From Pseudomonas serbica (lineage in GTDB: Bacteria; Pseudomonadota; Gammaproteobacteria; Pseudomonadales; Pseudomonadaceae): a stretch of DNA of 64,000 bases. Position 1 is the first letter of the stretch. The number at the start of each line of letters is the position of its first letter. The notes beneath the pieces were generated by a model. It was given only the letters and a program-made list of their open reading frames with translations, did not search any database and was not told the origin of the DNA. The stretch lies in NCBI RefSeq assembly GCF_028823535.1, contig NZ_JAQIYM010000002.1, positions 124,001-188,000 on the forward strand, given 5' to 3'. Position numbers and translations under genes: made by a program. Shown here piece by piece: positions 38,588 through 48,185 of the stretch.

Positions 38588-39772
38588 TCAGCGGCTATAG
38601 GGCCGATGCAGTTGGCATTCCGGGTTGAGGGTCACGCCGAATCCCGGCTGGTCGAGGGCCGACAAGCGCATGCGGCCGTTGACCGGTACCGGTTCGCCGA
38701 GCAATTGCGGGTGGAACATCGGCACCACTTCGTCGGCCTTCGGCGCCATCATCAGGAATTCGGCGAACGGGCTGTTATGCCGGGTGGCCACGAAGTGATA
38801 GCTGTACACCGACGAGCCGTGGGGAATGACCAGGGCGTTGTGGGCGTCGGCCAGGGCCGAGATCTTCACCAGTTCGGTGAGGCCGCCGCACCAGCCGACA
38901 TCCGGCTGGATGATGTCGCAACAACCCATCTCCAGCAGCATGCGGAAGCCCCAGCGGGTGGCTTCGTGTTCGCCGGTGGTCACCAGCATGCCTTTGGGCA
39001 CGTTGTTGCGAAGCGCCGCGTAGCCCCAGTAATCGTCCGGTGGCAGGGCTTCTTCGATCCACTTCAAGCCATGTTCGTGGGCGCCGACCGCCAGTTTGGT
39101 AGCGTAGTTGAGGTCCAGGCTCATCCAGCAATCGAGCATCAGCCAGAAATCCGGGCCGACACGCTCGCGCATGGTCGCCAGTTCTTCGAGGTTCTTGCGC
39201 AGGCCTTCCTCGCCCTCAGCCGGGCCATGGTGCAACGGCATCTTGCCGCCGATGAAACCCATTTTCTGTGCCAGGTCCGGGCGGGCGCCGGTGGCGTAGA
39301 ACTGCAATTCATCACGCACGGCACCGCCGAGCAACTGGTGCACCGGTTCCTGGCGGATCTTGCCGAGCAAGTCCCACAGCGCCAGGTCGACCCCGGAAAT
39401 CGTGTTGATCACGATGCCTTTGCGCCCGTAATACAGGGTCGATTGATACATCTGGTCCCAGATCTTTTCGATGTCGGTGACTTTCGCGCCTTCGAGGAAC
39501 CGTGCCAGGTGTTTCTCGGCGATGTAGGCCGCCGGCTCGCCGCCCGTGGTCACGGCGAAGCCGATAGTGCCGTCACTGGCTTCGATCTCCACCACCAGCG
39601 TGCCCAGCACGTTGATGCCGAAGGTGCGGCGGCTCTGGCGGTACTCCGGGTATTTGCTCATCGGCGTGGCAATGTGATCGTCGATCCAGTGGCCGTCCGC
39701 CTGGTCGTGATAATCCGCGCCGCCGCCTCGCAGGGTAAAGGCGCGGACGTGCTTGATGGTTGGAATGCCCAT
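38588..39772 (-). CDS. rhmD: L-rhamnonate dehydratase
   Basis: A 394-aa enolase-superfamily acid-sugar dehydratase. It resembles E. coli RhmD (YfaW) strongly, for example [29 protein letters not shown] and the C-terminal [10 protein letters not shown]. Metal ligands lie in the barrel ([29 protein letters not shown]). It makes 2-keto-3-deoxy-L-rhamnonate. AAGGA precedes the ATG. Second gene of the four-gene operon, 32 nt after the transporter. Confidence 0.93.
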   Translation of the reverse strand: MGIPTIKHVRAFTLRGGGADYHDQADGHWIDDHIATPMSKYPEYRQSRRTFGINVLGTLVVEIEASDGTIGFAVTTGGEPAAYIAEKHLARFLEGAKVTDIEKIWDQMYQSTLYYGRKGIVINTISGVDLALWDLLGKIRQEPVHQLLGGAVRDELQFYATGARPDLAQKMGFIGGKMPLHHGPAEGEEGLRKNLEELATMRERVGPDFWLMLDCWMSLDLNYATKLAVGAHEHGLKWIEEALPPDDYWGYAALRNNVPKGMLVTTGEHEATRWGFRMLLEMGCCDIIQPDVGWCGGLTELVKISALADAHNALVIPHGSSVYSYHFVATRHNSPFAEFLMMAPKADEVVPMFHPQLLGEPVPVNGRMRLSALDQPGFGVTLNPECQLHRPYSR

Positions 39773-39804
39773 GGTGTGATTCCTTTTTTTAACGGCGGTC
39801 AGGT

Positions 39805-41100
39805 TTAAACGGTAGCCGGTTTGTTCGAAGCTTTATGCCCGGGAGCGCGGACGCCCAGGATCAGCAACGCGGCGATGACAGTGGTGGCGGACAGCAGGTA
39901 CAGGCCGGCTGCCGGAGAATGGAAGGCGCCTTCGGCCCAGTTCTTCAGTACCGGGGCGATAAAGCCGCCGAGGGCGCCGAACGAATTGATCAGGGCAATA
40001 CCGGCTGCCGCGGCGCTGCCGGCCAGGTAGCTGGAAGGGAAGGTCCAGAACACCGGTTGCACGGCGATGAAGCCGGATGCGGCGAAGCACAGGGCGACGA
40101 TGCCCAGGAACGGACTGCTAAAGGTCACCGAGCAGGCAATACCGGCGGCGGCCATCAGCAGGGTCAGGCTGGCGGTGCGGCGGCGTTCGCCGGTGCGGTC
40201 GCTGTAGCCGGGAATCAGATAAGCGGCCACCAGCGCGCAAATCCATGGGATCGCCGTGACCAGTCCGACCATCAGCCCGACCTTGGTGCCCAGCAAACCG
40301 CCGACCTGGGTGGGCAGGTAGAACACCACGCCGTAGACGCTGGCCTGGATCAACAGGTAGATCAGGCACAGGTACAGCACCGAGGGCTGGCAGATCACGT
40401 TGAGCAGGCTGCGACCGTGGTTCTGTTTGTGGCTGTCTTCCTGGTCGAGCAGGCTTTGCACTTGCTGGCGCTCTTCGACGGTCAGCCACTTGGCATCGGC
40501 CGGGCGGTTGTCCAGGTAGAAGTAAGCCCAGATGCCTACCGCCGTGGCCATCAGGCCTTCAACGGCGAACAGCCACTGCCAGCCGTGGAAGCCGACAAAA
40601 CCATCCAGCTCCAGCAGCAGGCCGGACAACGGGCTGCCGAAGATGAACGCCAGCGGCGCGCCGAAGTAGAAGAAACCCATCGCCTTGCCGCGCACGGCGC
40701 TGGGGAACCAGTAGGTGAGGTAAAGGATCACGCCGGGGAAAAATCCGGCTTCGGCCACGCCCAGCAGAAAGCGCAGGATGTAGAAGCTGGTTTCGGTGTG
40801 GGCGAACACCATGGCCGCAGAGACCAGGCCCCAGGTGACCATGATCCGGCACATCCACAGACGCGCGCCGACGCGGTGCAGGATCAGGTTGCTCGGCACT
40901 TCGAGCAGCGCGTAGCCGACGAAGAACACCCCGGCGCCGAAGGCGAAGGCGGCATCGCTGATATTGGTGTCGGCCTGGAAGGCTTGCTTGGCGAACCCGA
41001 CGTTGGCGCGGTCGAGGAAGGCCATGATGTACATCAGCAGGAGAAACGGGAGCAGCCGCCAGGAAATCTTGGCGAGCAGGGGCGCGGGTAGAGTCTTCAT
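39805..41100 (-). CDS. MFS transporter, anion:cation symporter family, probable L-rhamnonate uptake
   Basis: A 431-aa polytopic transporter with about twelve membrane segments. The ACS-family marks are [20 protein letters not shown] near the start and [20 protein letters not shown] after the fourth helix. AAGGA lies 8 nt before the ATG at 41100; a start at 41124 is less well placed. First gene of the rhamnonate operon and divergent from a LysR regulator. E. coli RhmT is the functional analogue. Substrate is inferred from context. Confidence 0.88.
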   Translation of the reverse strand: MKTLPAPLLAKISWRLLPFLLLMYIMAFLDRANVGFAKQAFQADTNISDAAFAFGAGVFFVGYALLEVPSNLILHRVGARLWMCRIMVTWGLVSAAMVFAHTETSFYILRFLLGVAEAGFFPGVILYLTYWFPSAVRGKAMGFFYFGAPLAFIFGSPLSGLLLELDGFVGFHGWQWLFAVEGLMATAVGIWAYFYLDNRPADAKWLTVEERQQVQSLLDQEDSHKQNHGRSLLNVICQPSVLYLCLIYLLIQASVYGVVFYLPTQVGGLLGTKVGLMVGLVTAIPWICALVAAYLIPGYSDRTGERRRTASLTLLMAAAGIACSVTFSSPFLGIVALCFAASGFIAVQPVFWTFPSSYLAGSAAAAGIALINSFGALGGFIAPVLKNWAEGAFHSPAAGLYLLSATTVIAALLILGVRAPGHKASNKPATV

Positions 41101-41191
41101 CGCGGTTTTCCTTTGGTAGGGCATTTGTTCTTATGGGGAAGACTGTACGGCCGCTGATCGATGCGTTACAAATCGAATCTAGCTAACAACT

Positions 41192-41208
41192 GATACCTTC
41201 AGGGTATC
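41192..41208. promoter_or_regulatory. Candidate LysR operator (T-N11-A)
   Basis: GATACC-TTCAG-GGTATC is a 6-bp perfect inverted repeat with 5-bp spacer, containing the LysR-type T-N11-A pattern. It ends 16 bp before the LysR gene start, between the divergent rhamnonate operon and its regulator. Confidence 0.55.
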
Positions 41209-41224
41209 GATAACAAGGCCCGCC

Positions 41225-42166
41225 ATGACCACGCCCATTATCTCCCGCAGCCTGCTCAACCGCCTGCGCTACAAGCATCTGCACATGCTGGTGACGCTCA
41301 ATTCGAGCCAGAACCTGCACCGCGCTTCGCAAAGCCTGAACATGTCGCAACCGGCCGCCACCCGCATGCTCCATGAAATCGAAGACATGTTTGGCTGCGA
41401 CCTGTTCGAGCGTTTACCCCGGGGCATGCGACCGACGGCGCTGGGTCAGGAGCTGATTCGCTTTGCCGAGTCGGCCATCAGTGGCCTCGACCGCTGTGCC
41501 GAGGACCTGATAGCGCGGCAACAGGGCGGTTACGGTTATCTCTCGATCGGCACCATCATGGGCGCGGCGCCGGACCTGGTGATGGATTCTATTGCCGAGA
41601 TCAAGGCGCTCAACCCGCAGCTGCGGATTCGCATCATGGGCGACACCAGTGACCAGGTGATCCAGTTGCTGGAGCAGGGCCGCATCGACCTGGCCATCGC
41701 CCGACGCAATGCCGCCACCGACAGCGAGCACTACGAATTCGAACAACTGGGCAACGAGCGCCTGCTGGTTGTGGTGCACGCCGGCCACCCGCTGGCCCGG
41801 CGCGAGACACTGGAGATGGCCGAACTGGTCAATGGCTGGCCGTGGATCCTGCAGCCGGAAACCAGCCCAGCGCGCATTGGCCTGGATCAGGCCTTGCAGC
41901 GCCTGGCCTTGCCGCTGCCGGCGGACATCATCGAATGCAGCTCGGTGTATTCGATGCAGCAATTGATTCAACTGACCGATGCGATCATGGTCCTGTCGGA
42001 AACCGCATTGCGTGACTACCTTAAAATGGGTTTGGTAGTGGCGTTGCCGGTTGAGCTGGATGTGCAATTGGCACCTTTCGGATTGTTGTTGCGCAAGGGC
42101 GAACACATCAGTCGGGAGTTGGGCCTGTTCATCAATCTGCTGCGTCGAAAAGCCGCGGTTTTTTGA
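41225..42166 (+). CDS. LysR-family regulator of the rhamnonate operon
   Basis: A 313-aa LysR protein. The HTH spans about residues 12-72 (LRYKHLHMLVTLNSSQNLHR ... MSQPAATRMLHEIEDMFGC), followed by a complete co-inducer domain (GYLSIGTIMGAAPDLV). It reads away from the transporter gene across 124 bp that hold a T-N11-A palindrome. Control of the rhamnonate genes is likely from that layout. The E. coli pathway uses an unrelated IclR-type regulator, so the wiring differs. It could also act on the molybdo-hydroxylase genes downstream. Confidence 0.88.
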   Translation: MTTPIISRSLLNRLRYKHLHMLVTLNSSQNLHRASQSLNMSQPAATRMLHEIEDMFGCDLFERLPRGMRPTALGQELIRFAESAISGLDRCAEDLIARQQGGYGYLSIGTIMGAAPDLVMDSIAEIKALNPQLRIRIMGDTSDQVIQLLEQGRIDLAIARRNAATDSEHYEFEQLGNERLLVVVHAGHPLARRETLEMAELVNGWPWILQPETSPARIGLDQALQRLALPLPADIIECSSVYSMQQLIQLTDAIMVLSETALRDYLKMGLVVALPVELDVQLAPFGLLLRKGEHISRELGLFINLLRRKAAVF

Positions 42167-42246
42167 TTTTCTGGTCAGTTTTTTGTTTTCCGCGAGCGCA
42201 TAAACCTTTAAAGTTAACCTTTCGGTCAGCTTTGCACTGTCATCAC

Positions 42247-42272
42247 AGCCCTTTGCTTCGTCAAAGAGGGCT
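42247..42272. other. Hairpin in the leader of the molybdo-hydroxylase operon
   Basis: AGCCCTTTG/CAAAGAGGGCT stem around CTTCGT, with no T-run. A second hairpin (GGGCGG/CCGCCC, 42309-42329) lies just before the ribosome site. Role unknown. Confidence 0.4.
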
Positions 42273-42341
42273 TCTGCAAGACTCGAGATTTCCAGTACAT
42301 AACCAGAAGGGCGGACCCCATGACCGCCCATAGGATGATCC

Positions 42342-45173
42342 ATGTCCAACCGTGAAATATCCCGGCGCTCGTTCCTCCAGGGCGGGCTGGTGGCGGGTGT
42401 GAGCGTGACGCTTACACCGCTTAGCAGCCAGGCGCTGGCAGCCTTGATGGAAAACAGTGTGACCGTGCCGTCCGAGCAGTGGCTCGGCAACAACGGCAAG
42501 GCGCGCGCCCGTAACGATGCCTTGTCCAAGGTCTGCGGCAGCAAGGTCTTTGCCCGCGACATCCGTGCCAAGGACATGCCGGGGTGGCCGCAGCAGCAAG
42601 GTCACGCCATGCTACTGAAAACCATCAAGGCCGACCGCATCTACGCAGGCTATGACCTGTCGTGGCTCGGCGCCCAATTGCAGCCTGACCGCATCGTCAC
42701 CGCCGCCGACCTGGAGAAAGACGGCATCGTCTTCCCGGAAGAGCACGCGCCGGATCCGCTGTTGCCAGAGGGCAAGGTACCGATGTTCATCGGTCATCCG
42801 GTGGCAATCCTGATCTGGAACGACTTCGAGCGTTTCCGCCAGGCCAAGGCCCAGCTCAAGTTCAATGACAAGGCGATTCGTTACGGTGCCCAAGTGCCGT
42901 ACTACGAAGGCGATCCCTACGGCAGCTTCCGCTATGTGCGCGTGGGCGGGCCGACCTCGGCGGACGAAGACGAATTCGCCAGCCTCAAGGACTCGATCCT
43001 GTTTCCGATGCTGAAAAACCGTCGCCCGGTGTGGAATTCCCAGCCGAACCTGCACGGCAACCTGACCGAGCGTGGCCTGTTCTATGCCGACCGCATGAAG
43101 CAGCAAATCGATACGCCGCCGGACAACTGGCTGGTGTTCGACGAGCGCTACAAGACCCCGTCGATCGAGCCGGCAGCGATGGAGCCGGACAACGGCAACG
43201 GCTGGTACGACCCGGCGACCAAGACCCTACACTTTGTCGTGGCGACACAGTGCCCGCTGGAAACCGCGACCGAGACTGCGAAGATGATCGCGCCGTCGCG
43301 TTTCGGCTTGGCCAACTTGAACATGCACCCGGGTTACACCGTCGGTTACGGCTCGAAAGACCACAACATTTTCGTCTACTACGCAGCCTTGGCGGCGTTG
43401 TATGGCGCCGGTGTGCCGGTGCGCCTGGCCAACGATCGCTACGAGCAGTTCCAGAGCGGCATCAAGCGTCACCCGTTCGATATCCGTTACCAACTGGCCG
43501 TGGACAAGACCGATCACAGCTTCAAGATCTTCCGCGCCGAGATGAGCGTCGACGGTGGCGGCCGGGTCAACTACAGCCCGTCCGTGGCGGCAGTAGGCGC
43601 CACGGCGGCGCAGTCGATCTACTACATGCCGCAGAACGACCTGCAGGTCACCGCCTACCATTCACGCGCGGTGGAAGCCGGGTCGATGCGTGGCTACGGC
43701 ACCCTGCAGAGCATGGCGTCGACCGAGATGATGGTCGACGAAATCGCCGATCGCCTGGGCGTCGATGCCATCGAATTGCGCCGCAAGAACGCCCTGCGTT
43801 CGGGCATGAAAAACACCCAGGGCGCGGTGCCGGCCGGTGCCTTGCGCCTGCACGAAATTCTCGACAAAGCCGCGGTTCACGAAGTCTGGAAAAACCGCAA
43901 CGCGATCAAGCAACAGCGCGAGGCTGCCGACCCTGATAACTGGTACGGCGTCGGTTTCGCCATTTGCCAGAAAGACTTCGGCACCGGTTCCGAAGCGCCG
44001 ATGGCCAGCATCGAATACACCGTTGACGGTCGCATCACCCTGCGCCACATCGGTATCGAAATCGGTACCGGCATGTCCACCTCCCAGGCGATGGTGGTGG
44101 CCGATTTCCTCGGCAGCCCGGCGCACGAAGTGAAGACCGGCGAAACCGAATGGAATGAGCTGCAACTGATCAGCGGTGGCAACCCGTACATCATGAGCCA
44201 GGCCGAGCAGGATAACTTCCTGCGCAACCCGCGCTGGGTCGGCAAGGTCGCGTCGGCCTCGTCGGCGACCAACTCCGCCTACTACTTCAGCCACGCCACC
44301 CGTGAAGCGGCGCGCGTGCTGTTCAACCACGGCCTGTGGCCGGCGGCGCTGGAGATCTGGCGACAAGGCCCGTACGGCGGCCAGGCCAACCCATACGTGG
44401 TGCGCCGTGAAGACGCTCATTGGGTCGACGGCAAACTTACCGCCAACGGCATGGAACCGCTGCCCTTCGAAGTGTTGGCCAAACGTGCCCACGAGCGCGG
44501 CCTGGTCACCGGTGCCACGGTGCACGGCTTCAACCGCTGGAGCTGGGCCGAGGCCGAGTTCAGCATCGATGGCGTGCGTGAACGCCTGCCGCTCGATGGC
44601 CTGGCGGTCAAATACGGCGACGGTGCGCCGAAGGCGAAGAAAGCGCAGATGAGCAGCGCCGGTTTCCATCTGCTGGATCGGCAGAACATCGCCTACCCGG
44701 CGACCCAGTTGAACAACGCGGCGGTAACCTACTACAGCCCGGTGGCGACGCTGGTGGAAGTGAAGGTCAATAAGGGTTCCAACGAAGTGTCGGTGCTCAA
44801 TCACCACTCGTGGGTCGAGTGCGGCCGGGTGCTGGTGCCGGAACTGGTCAAGGGCCAGGTTGAAGGCGGCATCGCCATGGGCATCGGGCATGCCTTGATG
44901 GAAGAAATGCCGCTGTACGAAGGCGGGCCGGGGGAGGGCGACTGGAACTTCAACCGTTACCGCCTGCCGATGGCGCGGCACGTGGCGGTGTGGAAACAGA
45001 CCGCGGAAATCCTCCCGCCGCTGTCGCCAAGCGACCCGTCCAAGGGCATCGCCGAGGTGGTGATGATCCCGGTGGTCGGCGCCATCGGCAACGCCGTGGC
45101 CCACGCCATCGGCAAGCGCGTTCGCGACCTGCCTATCACTTCTGCACGCATCAAGGAGGCCCTCAATGGCTAA
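42342..45173 (+). CDS. Tat-exported molybdopterin-binding subunit of a molybdenum hydroxylase
   Basis: A 943-aa xanthine-oxidase-family large subunit of the isoquinoline 1-oxidoreductase / aldehyde dehydrogenase type. The N-terminal twin-arginine signal is SRRSFLQGG followed by a hydrophobic stretch, so the enzyme is probably periplasmic. AGSMRGYG and GIEIGTGMSTSQAM bind the cofactor, and the late GIAEVV block gives the candidate catalytic Glu905. It is longer than typical IorB. The downstream 2Fe-2S and cytochrome c genes complete the enzyme, and no FAD subunit gene is present, so electrons would pass to cytochrome. The substrate is unknown. Confidence 0.9.
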   Translation: MSNREISRRSFLQGGLVAGVSVTLTPLSSQALAALMENSVTVPSEQWLGNNGKARARNDALSKVCGSKVFARDIRAKDMPGWPQQQGHAMLLKTIKADRIYAGYDLSWLGAQLQPDRIVTAADLEKDGIVFPEEHAPDPLLPEGKVPMFIGHPVAILIWNDFERFRQAKAQLKFNDKAIRYGAQVPYYEGDPYGSFRYVRVGGPTSADEDEFASLKDSILFPMLKNRRPVWNSQPNLHGNLTERGLFYADRMKQQIDTPPDNWLVFDERYKTPSIEPAAMEPDNGNGWYDPATKTLHFVVATQCPLETATETAKMIAPSRFGLANLNMHPGYTVGYGSKDHNIFVYYAALAALYGAGVPVRLANDRYEQFQSGIKRHPFDIRYQLAVDKTDHSFKIFRAEMSVDGGGRVNYSPSVAAVGATAAQSIYYMPQNDLQVTAYHSRAVEAGSMRGYGTLQSMASTEMMVDEIADRLGVDAIELRRKNALRSGMKNTQGAVPAGALRLHEILDKAAVHEVWKNRNAIKQQREAADPDNWYGVGFAICQKDFGTGSEAPMASIEYTVDGRITLRHIGIEIGTGMSTSQAMVVADFLGSPAHEVKTGETEWNELQLISGGNPYIMSQAEQDNFLRNPRWVGKVASASSATNSAYYFSHATREAARVLFNHGLWPAALEIWRQGPYGGQANPYVVRREDAHWVDGKLTANGMEPLPFEVLAKRAHERGLVTGATVHGFNRWSWAEAEFSIDGVRERLPLDGLAVKYGDGAPKAKKAQMSSAGFHLLDRQNIAYPATQLNNAAVTYYSPVATLVEVKVNKGSNEVSVLNHHSWVECGRVLVPELVKGQVEGGIAMGIGHALMEEMPLYEGGPGEGDWNFNRYRLPMARHVAVWKQTAEILPPLSPSDPSKGIAEVVMIPVVGAIGNAVAHAIGKRVRDLPITSARIKEALNG

Positions 45174-45705
45174 CCGTCCGCTTCAACTGACCCTCAACGG
45201 TCAATCCGTCGGCCCGGTGGACATCCCTGATGACCTGCCGATGATCGACTATCTGCACGAATACAAGAACCTCACCGGTTCGCGCCTGGGCTGCGGCCAG
45301 GGCATCTGCCATGCCTGCGTGGTGATCGTCGACAACCCCGACGGCACCAGCGAGGAAGTGCGCACCTGCATCACTGGCGCTCACTATTTCGAGGGCAAGA
45401 AAGTGCGGACCATCGAAGGTCATGCAAGCCGCGACGAGCAGGGCAAGGTCACCGAGCTGAACCCGATCCAGCAACGCTTCGTCGACGAATTCGCCTTCCA
45501 GTGCAGCTATTGCGCACCGGGTTTCGTGAATGCCGCGACGGTGCTGGTGGAAAAGCTGCAGCGTCAGCCGATCGTCAAGAGCCAGCTGGAAAAGGTCATT
45601 GAGGACAGCCTCGGTCATCACATCTGCCGTTGCACCGGATACGTGCGCTACTACAGCGCCACGCGCAACGTGCTGACTGATCTCGGCCTGGTCAAGGAGG
45701 GTTGA
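45166..45705 (+). CDS. 2Fe-2S subunit of molybdenum hydroxylase (IorA-like)
   Basis: A 179-aa protein with two [2Fe-2S] clusters. Plant-ferredoxin-type ligands are Cys43, Cys48, Cys51 and Cys68; the second, helical domain uses Cys113, Cys116, Cys154 and Cys156 (CRCTGY). No signal peptide is seen, so it would be carried out through Tat with the large subunit, as is known for relatives. It overlaps the large-subunit gene by 8 nt. Confidence 0.94.
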   Translation: MANRPLQLTLNGQSVGPVDIPDDLPMIDYLHEYKNLTGSRLGCGQGICHACVVIVDNPDGTSEEVRTCITGAHYFEGKKVRTIEGHASRDEQGKVTELNPIQQRFVDEFAFQCSYCAPGFVNAATVLVEKLQRQPIVKSQLEKVIEDSLGHHICRCTGYVRYYSATRNVLTDLGLVKEG

Positions 45706-45707
45706 GC

Positions 45708-46940
45708 ATGAAGCATCTACTGACCCGTCTGACGCTGGCGGTGGGCCTGGCCGCGCCTGTGTTGCTGGCGCAGGCGGACGATCAAGTGGTTCGCGGGGCT
45801 TACCTGGCCCGCGCCGCCGACTGCATGGCCTGCCACACCGCACCGGGTGGCGCGCCCTATGCCGGCGGCCTGCCGATCGTCTCGCCATTCGGCACGATCT
45901 ACGGCACCAACATCACCCCGAGCAAAGAGCACGGCATCGGCCTGTACAACGATGACGAATTCTTCGCGGCGCTCACCGAAGGCAAGCGGCGTGACGGCGC
46001 CAACCTGTATCCGGCGATGCCGTACACCTCGTATCACCTGATGCCGCGTGAGGATTCCGACGCGATTCACGCCTACCTGAAAACCGTCGCGCCGATCGAA
46101 CGTGCCGCGCCGGTCACCAGCCTCAGCTTTCCGTTCAACGTGCGCCTGGGCCTGATGGGCTGGAACATGATGTACGGCAAGGACGTGAAGCTGGAATCGG
46201 CTGAAGGCAAGAGCGAAGCCTGGAAGCGTGGCCAGTACATGGTCGACGTGCTCGGCCACTGCGGCGAATGCCACACCCCGCGCGGTTTGCCTGGCGCGAT
46301 GCAGCAGGACAAGCGCATGACCGGTGGCATTCTCAACGGCTATCTGGCCCCGAGCCTGCTGGCCACTGACCTGGCAGCGCGCGGCTGGAATCAGCAGGAC
46401 CTGAGTTCGTTCCTCAAGCACGGCATGAGTGCCCAGGGCACCATGTTCAACGAGATGTTCCCGGTGTTCCATAACAGCACCCAAGGCCTCAACGACCCTG
46501 ATCTGGCGGCAATGGCAACCTTCCTGCTCGGTGATCAGCCACCGGCGGCGAAAGTATTGACCGACGTGCCAATGGACCAGCTCAGTGCCAGTGCCCAGCG
46601 CGGCCGTCAGGACTACCTGAACGTGTGTGCCGGTTGCCACGCGCCAGGGGGCGAAGGCAAGCCGCACATCGCCGTGGCCATGCGTGGCAACACCACCTTG
46701 CGTCTGGAAGACCCGCGCAACCTGGTGCGGGTGATCGACGATGGCATCGGCGAGCAGAAGTTCGCAGGCTTCGAGCACATGCAACCCATGCCGGGTTTCG
46801 CGCAGAAACTTGGCGACGAGCAGCTGACCGATCTGCTGAATTACCTGCGCCAGGGCTGGGGCGGTCAACCGGGTGACCTGGCCTTGAGCGATGTGCAGAA
46901 GCTGCGTGCCGATGCGCCGCTCGAGCACAAGGCACACTGA
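45708..46940 (+). CDS. Three-haem cytochrome c subunit
   Basis: A 410-aa exported cytochrome. Signal peptide about 1-24 (ending AQAD). Three CXXCH sites at Cys39-Cys42-His43, Cys185-Cys188-His189 and Cys307-Cys310-His311. It resembles the cytochrome subunits of membrane alcohol and aldehyde dehydrogenases that pass electrons to the respiratory chain. GGAGG lies before the ATG at 45708; a TTG two codons earlier is weaker. It directly follows the 2Fe-2S gene (2-nt gap), so it is the likely electron acceptor of the hydroxylase. Confidence 0.93.
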   Translation: MKHLLTRLTLAVGLAAPVLLAQADDQVVRGAYLARAADCMACHTAPGGAPYAGGLPIVSPFGTIYGTNITPSKEHGIGLYNDDEFFAALTEGKRRDGANLYPAMPYTSYHLMPREDSDAIHAYLKTVAPIERAAPVTSLSFPFNVRLGLMGWNMMYGKDVKLESAEGKSEAWKRGQYMVDVLGHCGECHTPRGLPGAMQQDKRMTGGILNGYLAPSLLATDLAARGWNQQDLSSFLKHGMSAQGTMFNEMFPVFHNSTQGLNDPDLAAMATFLLGDQPPAAKVLTDVPMDQLSASAQRGRQDYLNVCAGCHAPGGEGKPHIAVAMRGNTTLRLEDPRNLVRVIDDGIGEQKFAGFEHMQPMPGFAQKLGDEQLTDLLNYLRQGWGGQPGDLALSDVQKLRADAPLEHKAH

Positions 46941-46941
46941 C

Positions 46942-47913
46942 ATGCAGCATCTGGATCTGCAGGTGGTGCGGCGGGCGCTGGCGTGGTCGACGGGCGGGCG
47001 GCGTGTCTGGCTGTGCACCGTGCTTGCCACTTATGGCTCGGCGCCTCGTGCGCCGGGTTCGTTGCTGGCGGTGAATGCAGAAGGGCAGTGGATCGGCTCG
47101 CTATCCGGAGGCTGTGTCGAGGAGGACTTCCTCGAGCGCGTCGCCGAAGGTGCTTTTGAGCAAGCGGTCAGCGTCGTGCGCTACGGCGAAGGCGATGACC
47201 CGCGCTCGCGAGTCAGCCTGCCCTGCGGCGGCGTGCTTGAGGTGCTGGTGGAGAAGCTGGAGCCCGTCTGTGAGGTGCAGGCGCATCTGCGAGAGCTGGA
47301 ATCGGCGCTGTTGGGTCGGCGTCGGCTGATCCGAGAGGTCGACCTGGCCAGCGGCGCGCGAAGTCTGCTGGATGATCGCGAGCAAGGTGTGCGCGTCGAG
47401 CGCGAGATCGATCGCGTCAGGCTGCGTATCGGCGCAGCGCAGCGCCTGTTGCTGGCCGGGTATTCCAGTGTGGCCCAGGCCTGCGCGGAGTTTGCCGTGG
47501 GCCTGGGTTTCGAGGTGATTCTTTGCGACCCGCGGGATGAAGTGCTGGAAGGCGTGGTGCTGGAGGACGTTGAGATTCGTCGTCAACTGCCGTCGGTGTT
47601 CATCGCCGACGGCGGCTGCCACAGCGACACGGCGGTGGTGGCGCTGACCCACGACCCGCGCATCGATGACCTGGCGATGATGGAGGCGGTGCGCACCGAC
47701 GCGTTCTACATCGGCGTGATGGGTTCCCTGCAGACCTCGCAAAAACGCTTCGAGCGGTTGCGGCGCATTGGTGGATTGGGGGAGGCGGAACTGGCGCGGA
47801 TCCATGCGCCCATCGGGCTGAACCTGGGCAGCAAGACGCCAGCGGAAATCGCCTTGGCAGTGCTCGCCGATATCCTGCGAATTCGCAGCGGGATCGCTCG
47901 CGATCGCCTCTGA
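46942..47913 (+). CDS. XdhC/CoxI-family molybdenum cofactor maturation protein
   Basis: A 323-aa protein. The N-terminal XdhC/CoxI block is TVLATYGSAPRAPGSLLAV followed by GSLSGGCVEE with a conserved Cys. A C-terminal Rossmann-like domain follows (LLLAGYSSVAQACAEFA, LTHDPRIDD, YIGVMGSLQTS). The family binds and sulfurates molybdenum cofactor and loads it into the enzyme. It starts one base after the cytochrome stop and closes the operon, with a terminator downstream. Confidence 0.9.
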   Translation: MQHLDLQVVRRALAWSTGGRRVWLCTVLATYGSAPRAPGSLLAVNAEGQWIGSLSGGCVEEDFLERVAEGAFEQAVSVVRYGEGDDPRSRVSLPCGGVLEVLVEKLEPVCEVQAHLRELESALLGRRRLIREVDLASGARSLLDDREQGVRVEREIDRVRLRIGAAQRLLLAGYSSVAQACAEFAVGLGFEVILCDPRDEVLEGVVLEDVEIRRQLPSVFIADGGCHSDTAVVALTHDPRIDDLAMMEAVRTDAFYIGVMGSLQTSQKRFERLRRIGGLGEAELARIHAPIGLNLGSKTPAEIALAVLADILRIRSGIARDRL

Positions 47914-47950
47914 TGCAGGCCCTGTCAGGGGCAAGGCTGGTTTGGAACGA

Positions 47951-47982
47951 GGCTCGTCGCTGGATTGGACGAGCCTTTTTTG
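47951..47982 (+). terminator. Rho-independent terminator after the xdhC-type gene
   Basis: Stem GGCTCGTC/GACGAGCC, nine-base loop, then T6. Confidence 0.9.
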
Positions 47983-47995
47983 TTGGGCGTCATTC

Positions 47996-48025
47996 TTGAC
48001 ACTGTCCGGTCAGCTTCTCTAGGAT
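47996..48025 (+). promoter_or_regulatory. sigma70 promoter of the MetW-like small gene
   Basis: -35 TTGACA (47996-48001) and -10 TAGGAT (48020-48025) with an 18-bp spacer. Transcription would begin near 48032 and leave a leader of about 154 nt. Confidence 0.65.
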
Positions 48026-48031
48026 GCTGCC

Positions 48032-48185
48032 CATGCGCCGATTTAAACAGCTACTTGCGGGGCGCCAGGTGACTCATCCAGTTGCCGACAGAAGCTTGAA
48101 ACAGGCTTCGAAATACCGCTAAAGCGCTGGTTCGGTGTTGCCTCTCACCTGCCATGCAGACTTTTTGAGGCAGAGACACGACTCG
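48032..48185 (+). promoter_or_regulatory. Structured leader with SD-sequestering hairpin
   Basis: An approximately 154-nt leader holds three visible stems: GCGCC/GGCGC (48035-48039 with 48061-48065), GAAGC/GCTTC (48091-48095 with 48105-48109) and TGCCTC/GAGGCA (48139-48144 with 48167-48172). The last one pairs with the only purine-rich ribosome-site-like stretch before the ATG at 48186. This is the layout of a translational switch. I cannot assign it to a known riboswitch class. Confidence 0.45.
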
